Shown piece after piece: positions 55,113 through 64,000 of a stretch of DNA of 64,000 nt. This stretch comes from Odobenus rosmarus divergens (taxonomy: Eukaryota > Chordata > Mammalia > Carnivora > Odobenidae), in NCBI RefSeq assembly GCF_000321225.1, contig NW_004450302.1, positions 3,390,830 through 3,454,829 of the forward strand. Reading direction: 5' to 3'. Both the position numbers and the translations under genes were made by a program. How positions within the stretch are numbered: position 1 is the stretch's first letter; each line of letters opens with the position of its first letter. The notes below the pieces were generated by a model that saw only the letters and a program-made list of their open reading frames with translations, was not told the origin of the DNA and ran no database searches.

Positions 55113-55904
55113 ATAAAGTAAATATAAATATGTTAATATTAATATTAAATAAAGATAAAGAAATAAAATATAAATGTTAAGCCGAGAAATAACCAAAAAT
55201 GATGATATGCAGAATATGAGACTATGCATAAAAGCTGCTAGAGTTCACTGGAGGTTGGAAAACGCACCTCTGTTCTCACTCTGTCAGACCACATTCTTTC
55301 CCTATGATTTCAGCCAAGTCTGCACAGAGACGAATCTTGCAATTATCTGACCATTTCGGGAGATGCTCAAGTTTTTAAGACAGGACAAAGGACTTAACTT
55401 GGGCTCCCCAGGAAGCAGACACTGAGTCAGTTCTTGAGGACAGATGGTGTTACCAGGAACTTGGGCAGGGAGGGGACTGGGGAAGTAACGAAAGGAAGCC
55501 AACACGGGGTCTGTGAATGAGCGCATGACGGCTGTGGACAGCTGGGAACACTGTAGAGGACCCACTTCAGAGTTGTCCCAACCAAGAGTGACAAAGACGG
55601 GGTATCTATCCACCAACGCCTCTCTACCACTGCTTGAGGGCTACCTCCAGAGCAGTTAACTCCCAACAGCTGTCCTGTTTCTGGGCTGCCCCAAGTAGGC
55701 CAAACATGCTTCAACACCAGGGTATGCCTCGTGGAAAGTTGCAGGTGCTTGACTAGAGAACCATCTGTGTATAAGGAAACGTATAGAAGGGAACAGCAAA
55801 TGTGGAAGGGATGGGGGGGGACACTGACATCTGCCGCAGGACAAAGGCGAAGTATCTTAAGAAGGGGCTAGGATGCACTGTATTGACCATCCTATAAGGG
55901 ATGT

Positions 55905-56436
55905 TAGGGAGGCACCTACACCCCAATGTTTATAGCAGCAATGTCCACAATAGCCACACTGTGGAAAGAGCCCAGATGTCCATCAACAGATGAATGGATA
56001 AAGAAGATGTGGTCTCTATATACAATGGTATATTATGCAGCCATCAAAAAATGAAATCTTGCCATTTGCAACGACGTGGATGGAACCAGAGGGTATTATG
56101 CTAAGCGAAATAAGTCAATCAGAGAAAGACAATTATCATATAATCTCACTGATATGTGGAATTTAAGAAACAAGACAGAGGATCATAGGGGAAGAGAGGA
56201 AAAAAATGAAACAAGATGAAACCAGAGAGGGAGACAAACCATAAAAGTTTCTTAATCTCAGGAAATAAACTGAGGGTTGCTGGAGGGGAAGGCGGTGGGG
56301 GGATAGGGTGGCTGGGTGATGGACACTGGGGAGGGTATGTACTATGGTGAGCACTGTGAATTGTGTAAGACTGATGAATCACAGACCTGTACCCCTGAAA
56401 CAAATAGTACATTGTATGTTAATAGTAATAAAAAAA
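55905..56436 (+). mobile_element. Carnivore L1 3' end
   Basis: Well preserved: TCCATCAACAGATGAATGG, CAATCAGAGAAAGACAAT, CCTGTACCCCTGAAAC, ending in an A-rich tail. A solo LTR is inserted right after the tail. Confidence 0.9.
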
Positions 56437-56440
56437 GAGG

Positions 56441-57023
56441 TGTCAGGGAGCAAGAATTCCTGTCCCCTGCAAGGGTCCCTCTAGCTGGGCTAACAAATTA
56501 CATGAGACAGATTAGTGGGAGAAAATCAAGTTTAATAATGTATGAGTGGGGAATCCACACAGACATGGAACTCTCAAAGACAGTCAGGCAAAATGAGGTC
56601 TGTATGTCATTCCAAACTAAGGAGAAGGGGTAGGGGCCTGGGACCCCTATTCATCTCTGCAAATAACGCTTATTCTGGAAAGACCTCCAGTTTAGATTCT
56701 TCTATGCAGTTAAGAGAGGGGCAAAAGTTTCTCTTCAGGGGCGCCTGGGCGGTTCAGTCAGTTAAGCATCTGCCTCTGGCTCAGGTCATGACCCCAGGGT
56801 CCTGGTATGGAGCCCATGTCAGGCTCCCTGCTCAGTGGGAAGCCTGCTTCTCCCTCTCCTCCCCACAAGTTCTCTCTGTCACCGTCGCTCTCTCTCTCAA
56901 ATAAATAAATAAAATCTTTTTTTAAGTTTCTCTTGAGCTCATAGGATCTCTGTTGCCTTCATCTTAGGATATTCTTCATGCCAAAGTGACCCATCTTGGG
57001 GCAGCCTGTCCTCAGCCCCTACA
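56441..57023 (-). mobile_element. Solo LTR, ERV1 type, with nested SINE
   Basis: Bounded by TGTCAGGG at the left and CCCCTACA at the right, with the 4-base target duplication GAGG at 56437-56440 and 57024-57027. Class I retroviral insertions often give 4 bases. Without the SINE it is about 384 bases and closely resembles the LTR at 62732. No viral gene is present. Confidence 0.85.
56736..56923 (+). mobile_element. Carnivore SINE nested in a solo LTR
   Basis: Duplication aagtttctctt at 56725-56735 and 56924-56934. LTR sequence continues on both sides, so the SINE is the younger. Confidence 0.96.
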
Positions 57024-57029
57024 GAGGGA

Positions 57030-58850
57030 AAAGGTGCCGAGGGAAGTGGGGGAAAGGCACAAAGAAAGCTTGGGGAAGAGGGAGCGTCCATGTTAAACAC
57101 CCTCCTTTCTAAGGCTTAGGGTGGGAAGACCCTCCCCCTGTGCAGTACAATCGGGACAGGTAAGGTTAAATTACTGCCTGGTTTTCCCACATGCTATTGC
57201 TCTTTTGAGCTCCTTCATTTACTGTTTCCCACTGTGTATTTCGTGAAGGGAAGACAGGTGCACCATTTCACAGTGGTCTACTGTTGAGATTACCTAGAAG
57301 GCCTCGGTTCACCCTCCACCCCACATTTCTGGGTGGAGTAACTATTAATCACTCCTTCCTGGTGTCAACTCTACCTGAAGACTCTCTTGGCTGCCAAGCA
57401 AGTGCAACAGTTCCAGGTATAAATCCAGGCAACAACATCCAGAGTAAGAAAAGGAATCATTTATCCGTTTTGTATCTCTTTCTCAGAAACCCCCTGGCAG
57501 ACATCCCCTACAGATCATTGGCCAAACTTGGGTTCCATGTAGAGGGACCAACCATCCTGGTTTGCCTGGGACTGAGAGATTGTCTGAGATGTGGGACTTT
57601 CAAGCTAAAACAAAGACAGTCCCAGGAATACTGAGATGGTGGGTCACCCTAGTCCCCATCCTGTAGCAGATGCCATTGGTGTCTCACTCAAATCCCCTTT
57701 GCTGGGCTGGGGATTTTGCTGAGGGTTGACCACTAATGACTCATAGCTGTCTGCAACTCCAAAGTCTTGCAGCTGTGACCAAAGCCACCTTGCTATGGAG
57801 CTTCGACCACCACCACCACTGCCCCTCCTCAGGGGAGCCTGTAGCCAGGAGAGGAAGGAGATACAAAAGGTTGGCCCCTGGTTCCCAGATGGGAGCAACT
57901 ATGTGGTGCATTTCACACTCCAAAGCCCCCCATGTACTCAGACTGAAGCTAATCTCCAAATGAGACCACATCCTCGCTTCCCTTTTCCCTGCTTCCCTCA
58001 TTTCCTGAGGGCAATCTGTCCATCAATCACTTGCGCAAGCATCCCTGCCTCAGGCTCTGCTCTAGTGAACCCAATACTTGCCCGTTACTAAACCAGTCAA
58101 CAACCAGGGTAGTGGAGCTGCCCCGATTCACTTCAAGTTCTGCCCCCAGGCTTGGGATGGAGTCTGACACACATAACACCATGGAGAAGGAACACCTGGC
58201 CCAAACGGGTGGACGATTAAGAAGGAAGAAGAGGAAGACATGATAATTGGTAAGGCCATCAAACCAAAAAAGGTGCTCTAACAAGTAACACTCTTGAGGG
58301 AAGAAAAGAAGTAATTCCGTCACATCTGGGCTCCCATTGTATAAGGAGAAAAGTTTGGGGTTTTATGAAAGGTAAGGCCCCACTTTTGCTCCCTGTAAAA
58401 CACCCCTGTATCTTTATAATAAATCCTTCCAATGTTTTAGTAAATTGCCTTGGAGTCTGTTACTTGTGACCAAGGAGTCCTAAATGATTCAGACATAAGC
58501 ATCCAGAGGAGGGTTCACATAATAACGCCTGGGAGAAACTGAGGACTCGGCTGAGTGGGGGGATGGGTGCAAGGAGACACATGACCACAGAAAGGGAGGT
58601 GGCGGTCCTTGACATGGGGTAGCGAAGTGGGTGGTTAAGTGCTTCCCTGATGTCTTATGTGCTCAGTTCAAGCCTCTGAGACTGAGGCTTCAGGTGACTT
58701 CACGGCAAACAGGGTGTGTGGGTCATTGCAATGGGCTTCTGTAGGGTGCAGCCAAAGACAATCTGTTACCCAGCAATGACCCCATTGACAGAAGATGGTA
58801 AAACCCAGGGTAGCCTAACTGTGATTGTTGTGATCCCAATCAAGAATTAG
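57030..58850. other. Intergenic stretch without recognised elements
   Basis: No SINE, no recognised exon. AATAAA near 58420, followed by a G/T-rich stretch, could mark an LTR relic or an old transcript end. Confidence 0.35.
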
Positions 58851-58854
58851 CCTT

Positions 58855-58952
58855 GAGGAGCATCTGCAACTCTTGAGCTTTGGGTCGTGAGTTCAAGCCC
58901 CATGTTGGGTGTAGAAATTACTAAAAATAAATAAATAAACTTAAAAAAAAAT
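58855..58952 (+). mobile_element. Short tRNA-like SINE, 5' truncated
   Basis: Short form with the B-box region and an AAATAAATAAAT tail; the A box is lost. Confidence 0.75.
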
Positions 58953-59135
58953 GAGCCTTGAATTGCAGATTCTCTATGCCGCCTCCACACCCAAGATGAA
59001 GTTAGAGCATTGATTAGAAAATTGTAAGATCTTAGCTGTGGGAATGAGGGTATTGATGGATCCACTCCGCACATATTCATTGAGCACGTAGTCTGAGCCA
59101 AGTACTATTCTAAGCACTTAAAAAAACAAAATCAG

Positions 59136-59290
59136 GGACGCCTGGGTGGCTCAGTTGGTTAAGCGGCTGCCTTCGGCCCGGGTCATGATCCCAGGGTCCC
59201 AGGTTCGAGTCCCAAATCGGGCTCCTTGCTCAGCAGGGAGTCTGCTTCTCCCTCTGCTTGTGCTCTGTCAAATAAATAAAATCTTTAAAA
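59136..59290 (+). mobile_element. Carnivore SINE
   Basis: Short duplication aaaatcag at 59128-59135 and 59291-59298. Confidence 0.94.
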
Positions 59291-59299
59291 AAAATCAGC

Positions 59300-59640
59300 C
59301 AAGTAAATTGGAGATCAAATTGGCTTATTTAATGATTCATAATTGTGGCAGCATCCCATCTAGCCAGGAAAACCACTTCAAGGGGTTGTACAAAATGGAA
59401 GGTTTTTATAGGAAGGAGGGTTGGGGGAGAAAGGTATAAGCAAAAGAAAAGAAAAGATGGTTCCAGGTAAGGTACTTTCCCTTAGTGGGAAGGGCAGAGG
59501 GTCTTATGCAGATTGCCTCATCTTCCTTTGGGAGATGGAGAAGACCTATGCACATATGACCTCATTGGTGCTTATCAGAAAATTCCTGACTGACCTTTCT
59601 GGGGGAGGTTGAAGCTGCAAGTAGATTGTTTGGTGACTTG
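59300..59640 (-). mobile_element. Probable antisense LTR, family unassigned
   Basis: Antisense pattern (AATTGGCTTATTTAATGATTC near the left end, TTTTTATAGG further in) resembles an LTR with inverted polyadenylation signal and TATA box. Boundaries are approximate. Confidence 0.4.
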
Positions 59641-59649
59641 CCTGGCCCA

Positions 59650-60550
59650 GGTAATGCCATTCTGGGCCTATCGGTTTTCCTTTGAACAGCACAGTGAACA
59701 AAACAGGCAAAGATCCTTGTCCTTGAGGAGCTCAAACTGTAGGAGGGCAAAAGATGATAAACAGTAAACATAACAAACAATTACATTTGTTATGGTCAGA
59801 ATACAGCAGTATGTTAGAAGGTGCTAAGGGGTGCCCGGGCGGCTCAGACTCTGGATTTTGGCTCAGGTCATGATCTCAGGGTCCTGGGCTTAGGCTCTGT
59901 ATTCAGTGGGGAGTCTGCTTGGAATTCTTTCTCCCTCTGCCCCTCCCCCCGCCTCTCCCTCAAATAAATAAATAAATAATTTTTTTTTTAAGGTGCTAAG
60001 TACTATAAAGGATATAATAGAGCTAGAGAAGGAGTTTGGGGAGAGTGGGAGGTGGTGGTTGCAATTTTAAATAGGGAGGTCAGGGCAGATTCATGGAAAA
60101 GGCAAGCTTTGAGCAAAGACATAAAAAAACAAAAACGAAAAACAAGGCGTGAGCTCCATGGACATAAAGGGGAAGAGCAGGAACATGGCTGGGTGTTCAA
60201 GCAACAGGAGGGGAGCATTGGGGGTGAGGTGTAGAAGCTGTCAGGCAGGCACTGGGGGACCAAGTGGGATGGGCTTTAGGACTTTAGCTTTCATTCTTAA
60301 AGAAATGGGAAACCATTGCAGGATTTTGAGCAGAGGAGTGACATAATGTATGTATATCCTAAAAGGATCTGGCTGCTGGGTGGCAGGAGGAGAGATGATA
60401 AGGATGCAAGGTAAAGCAGAACCAGTGTTAGGCATTCTCTGTAGTGATCCAGGTGAGAAACTGGAAAGGGCTGGGGCCAGAGCAGTAGCCCTGGAGGTGT
60501 GGAGAAGTGGCCAGAACCTGGATATAGTCTGGAGGCAGAACCAGCATGGT
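59650..60550 (+). mobile_element. L2 piece split by a SINE
   Basis: CCTTGTCCTTGAGGAGCTCA, then GATTCATGGAAAAGGCAAGC and GCAGGATTTTGAGCAGAGG, continuing on both sides of the SINE at 59829. Confidence 0.7.
59829..59989 (+). mobile_element. Carnivore SINE inside an L2
   Basis: Duplication aaggtgctaag at 59818-59828 and 59990-60000; L2 sequence resumes after it. Confidence 0.96.
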
Positions 60551-61620
60551 TTCCTGGGATGGAATGTAGGATGTCAGAGAAACCAGCTTTGTTTAAAAAA
60601 CAGAAACAAAACCCCCAAAACCAAACTTCGGAGTCTCTCCAAAGTATCTTCCCTTGAGCCCCCTCTGCTGGACAAATGTGAAATTGCCTCCCTTTTAAAA
60701 GACCTAGGACAGCTGTGGAATGCAAAAGTGCAGGTTAATTAACCTTCCAGGCTGATTAACGGAGAAATGCTCCCTTTAGACACTTCCACCCCTCATTAGG
60801 CACCATTCGTACCCTGGGGCTAAGACCCTTAACTGAAGAGGAATTGGTATAGATGAGCAGAGTACCCTAGCCAAGACAGGTTCTGACCCTCCCTGGCCTG
60901 GGGATTATCAAAGAAAGATGAGATTTCTGGTTTGGGCTTTATAGTAGAGACCCCCCACCCCGCCGCCGCCCCAAATAAAATGCTCAGGCCAGCAAGGTTT
61001 TATGGGAATTGTAGCAGAAAAATATATATATAATGCTGGCAAGCAGAGGCCTGAGATTTTCTTTAACTGATGTTGCTGGAAGACTCTGTCCCAAAGCACA
61101 TAAAAAGGGCACCAGCCCAGCAATAGTAGGAAATGAATGGCACAATCCTCACAACTCCCTGTAGCAGACCCTACCCACTGGTCTTCTTTGGGACAGCCTC
61201 GAAGGATGCCAGTTATACAAGAGCAGTCCTCCAAGCAGGTAGATCATAGGCACCGAGGAATTCACTCCACTGCCCAGAGTTAGTTACACGAACGGCACCC
61301 GTGAGATTTGCTGGTTCTGTCACTTACCTGTATGGACTTGTTCAGCAAGATACAGCACAGCTTCTAAACCAATGGCCAAGTACCATGCTTTCATAGAGCC
61401 TTCCCACTAAACCCTTTGCTTAAGGGTAGGTGTTATGATTGTCCTTTTTTTTTTTCTTTTTTTCTTTCCCACTCCTGTATAGGAGTAATGATTAATGGTA
61501 GGTGCTTCTAATCAGAACTAAAATTGGAATTTTGTTATGGTCGGTAATACAGAGGGAAATGTACCTTATAATTGACATTAATGTGAGCGTGGATGTTGAG
61601 GAATATTTTGTGTCAGGAAA
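60550..61620. other. Intergenic stretch
   Basis: Mostly unassigned unique sequence, with a 14-base perfect palindrome at 60732-60745 and a GCC-type run near 60957-60972. Confidence 0.35.
60732..60745. repeat. 14-base perfect palindrome
   Basis: AGGTTAATTAACCT is its own reverse complement. It resembles a homeodomain dimer site, though it lacks the central spacer of the HNF1 consensus. Confidence 0.6.
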
Positions 61621-61715
61621 AATTCAAGAAAATTAGATGAACACCAGTGATGGTCGCACAACAATGTGAATGTATTTAATACCCTTGAACTGTACACTTA
61701 AAAATGGTTAAGATG

Positions 61716-61929
61716 GAAGTGCACCTGGGTGGCTCAGTTGGTTAAGCATCTAGCTCTTTGTATTGGCTCAGGTCCTGATCTCAGCATTGTGGGACTAAGC
61801 CCCGCATCAGGCTCCTCAATCAGTGTGGAGTCTGCTTAAAAAAAATTTCCTCTCCCTCTGCCCCTCCCCCTGCTCACATGTGCTCTCTCTCTCTCTCGTT
61901 CTTTCTCTAAAATAAATAAATCTTTTTAA
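61716..61929 (+). mobile_element. Carnivore SINE inside an L1 3' end
   Basis: Duplication aaaatggttaagatg at 61701-61715 and 61930-61944. Confidence 0.96.
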
Positions 61930-61998
61930 AAAATGGTTAAGATGAAGAGACTGGATTAAAAATGGCTAAGATGGTAAATTTTACGTTATGTGTATTTT

Positions 61999-62189
61999 TT
62001 TTAAGATTTTTATTTCTTCATTGAGACAGACAGATACAGAGAGAGAGAACATGAGCAAGAGGAGAGGCAGAGGGAGAGGGAGAAGCGGACTCTCCGCTGA
62101 GCCCAACGTGGGGCTTGATCCCAGGACCTGGATATCATGACCTGAGCCGAAGGCAGATGCTTAACCACCTGAACCACCCAGGCGCCCCT
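61999..62189 (-). mobile_element. Carnivore SINE inside an L1 3' end
   Basis: Duplication gttatgtgtatttt at 61985-61998 and 62190-62203. Confidence 0.97.
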
Positions 62190-62297
62190 GTTATGTGTAT
62201 TTTAACACAATAAAAATTTTTCAAAAAAATAGATGAATGGATCTTGATCAGCAACATGCTGGAGTTGCAAAACTCCATAGATTGTACCATCTGACAT

Positions 62298-62497
62298 TTT
62301 TTATTATTTTACTTTATTTCATTTATTTATCTGACACAGAAAGAGAGGACAAGCAGGGGAACAGGAGGCGGAGGGAGAGGGAGAAACAGGCTCCCCGCTG
62401 AGCAAGGAGCCCGATGTGGGGCTCGATCCCAGGACCCTGAGATCATGACCCGAGCCAAAGGGAGACGCTTAACCGACTGAGCCACCCAGGCGCCCCT
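62298..62497 (-). mobile_element. Carnivore SINE
   Basis: Duplication catctgacat at 62288-62297 and 62498-62507. Confidence 0.97.
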
Positions 62498-62731
62498 CAT
62501 CTGACATCTGAAATCATGAGAGAGGGAGGAACTGAGCTGGAACTTGGAAGAAGTTTGTGCAAGGTAACGACTGATGAAGGTGTAAGTTGTGGATAAAATG
62601 AAATACAATAAACCCAGGTGCTCCAAAAGGACTTGGCACTACACCTGCACAAAGGAACAAGTGTCCATGAGTCTGTCCTGACACTTTGCACCAGCAGAGA
62701 GCTTTGCTGCATGGCAGGAAGCCCACGTGAG

Positions 62732-63208
62732 CATCAGGGAGCAAGAACTCCTGTCCCCTGCAAGGGTCCCTCTAGCTGGGCTAACAATCAAATTGACCTG
62801 AGACAGATTAACAGGAGAAAATCAAATTTAATAGTGTATGGTGTGGGGAATCCATACAGACCTGGAACTTCCAAAGACAGTTAGGCAAAATGAGGTCTAC
62901 ATGTCATTCTAAACTAAGGAGAAGGGGTAGGGGTCTGGGACTTCAGAGGGAAGGAATGCAATTCACAGGAGGGCGGAAAAGGGTCAATGTTTGGTGAACA
63001 AATGTGTGCCCTGCCATAGATGGGTTCCACGGATAATATTCATTTCTGCAAATAACCCTTATTCTGGAAAGACCCTCCAGTTTAGATTCTTCTATGCAGT
63101 TAAGGGAGGGGCAAAAGTTTCTATTGAGCTCATAGGGTCTCCGTTGCCTTCAGAATAATCTTCATGCCAAAGTGGCCATCTTAGGGTGGCCTGCCCTTGG
63201 CCCCTACA
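62732..63208 (-). mobile_element. Solo LTR, ERV1 type
   Basis: Sister of the LTR at 56441, with the 4-base duplication TGAG at 62728-62731 and 63209-63212. It is 477 bases and has about 95 bases (62943-63037) that the sister lacks. No viral gene is present. Confidence 0.85.
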
Positions 63209-63473
63209 TGAGCATAGGGTGGGGCAAGTAGATGTTATACTTATTGCTTAGTCTGTAGATGACAAGGTGATGTGGAGTCATACTGAGGTGAGATTGAGCC
63301 TGAACTACAAGACATTCGTAGGTTATGTACTTGGGGAATAGCCACCTCATCATGGTGCCTCTGGAAATTAGCTGGACGTGGATGATTTTAACTTTGGGAA
63401 GATGAGTTGTAGTTGTCCTTGAGGTGATTACGTCATGCTTAGTGGGCTCATCCTGGGCTGTATTGGAAGAAAG

Positions 63474-63500
63474 GTGTGTGTGTGTATGTGTGTGTGTTTG
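63474..63500 (+). repeat. (TG)n microsatellite, imperfect
   Basis: TG run broken by one TA. Confidence 0.85.
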
Positions 63501-63649
63501 CACACATGTGCACACATGAACTAGACAACATGGCCTGGAAAATAGTGAAGACCTTTTGGGGTGTCTGCTTCGTTAGGCCTCTTCACTTACCCTTTTCCAG
63601 ATACAGCCCCTCAATACTTGGTATGACTCCAAATCATATTTGAAAGGGT

Positions 63650-64000
63650 TTTTTTTTTAATGTCTAAATGCATAGATTTTAATGTCTTGACTTCTTATTT
63701 AATTGCATTGTGGTCTGAGGATGTGGTCTGTGTGACATTGATTCTTTGGTATTTATTGAAGCTTATTTTGTGGCTTAGTAAGTGGTCAATTTTTATAAGT
63801 GTTCCATGTGTGCTTGAAAAGAATGCATACTCTCTAATGACTGAATGCAGAGTTCTATGTAAATTCAATAAATGAAGGTAGCTCATTATGCCATTCAAAT
63901 CTTCTATACCCTAGTTAATTACTGGTCTGCTAGATCTGTCTATTACAGAGATGTGTTAAATCTCCCACCATGCTGATGAATTTCTGAATTTCTCCTTATA
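63650..64000 (-). mobile_element. L1 body, ORF2 3' region, running off the window
   Basis: Antisense L1 ORF2 sequence, recognised by GCATTGTGGTCTGAGGATGT and TTCCATGTGTGCTTGAAAAG. It is broken by stops and continues past the right edge. Confidence 0.8.

Larger units (their letters stand above)
61620..62230 (+). mobile_element. Old L1 3' end split by two SINEs
   Basis: ACAATGTGAATGTATTTAAT, CCTTGAACTGTACACTTAA and TAACACAATAAAAATTTTTC are the classic L1 end, interrupted at 61716 and 61999. Confidence 0.82.

Noticed and set aside
60297..60742. Overlapping open frames of 130-142 codons on both strands
   Set aside because: Located in an L2 relic and its flank; no coding signature.
56437..63212. 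A full provirus between the two sister LTRs
   Set aside because: Each LTR has its own target duplication, and the sequence between them is unrelated non-viral DNA, L2 and SINEs.

Overview
This window is vertebrate nuclear DNA from a carnivoran mammal, most likely an arctoid caniform (bear, seal or mustelid group). It carries about fifty copies of the tRNA-Lys-derived carnivore SINE, with the head GGGGCGCCTGGGTGGCTCAG, a CT-rich middle and an AAATAAATAAAATCTT tail, in both orientations. The young dog-type SINE head and the cat-type head were not seen. MIR, L2, L1 and LTR relics fill much of the rest. There is no prokaryotic or organellar content.

Only one protein-coding gene can be read: CALCOCO2 (NDP52), on the + strand from about 12.4 kb to 38.3 kb. 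A GC-box-rich CpG promoter and a probable non-coding first exon lie at 12.24-12.47 kb. The ATG is at 18987. The coding exons run to the TAA at 37434-37436, followed by an ~830-base 3' UTR with AATAAA at 38263. The protein is an N-terminal SKICH domain, an ILVV LC3C-binding motif, a long coiled coil, a galectin-8-binding segment and two C-terminal zinc fingers. It is the receptor that brings damaged, galectin-8- or ubiquitin-marked bacterial vacuoles and mitochondria to autophagosomes. Exon boundaries were placed by reading splice sites against the remembered human protein. All phases close, giving 449 codons without the extra exon described next, or 503 with it.

Three features of the gene deserve attention. 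A 162-base exon (31981-32142) is open, in phase and well spliced, and encodes 54 coiled-coil residues absent from the human 446-residue form. The exon before it seems to end at a GC rather than a GT donor. A possible alternative last exon with its own polyadenylation signal follows at 32414-32567.

Upstream (1-12 kb) lies a second, gene-less CpG island (3.69-4.30 kb) with CCAAT boxes, an octamer and an NRF1-like site. By mammalian gene order it could be the TTLL6 promoter facing left, but no TTLL6 exon was recognised. An inverted pair of related LTRs sits at 9.5 and 11.6 kb. Downstream (38.3-64 kb) no gene was found. The stretch holds nested SINEs, L1 and L2 pieces, an MLT1-like LTR, two sister solo LTRs at 56.4 and 62.7 kb with 4-base target duplications, and an antisense L1 body running off the right edge. 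No undescribed molecular system was identified.
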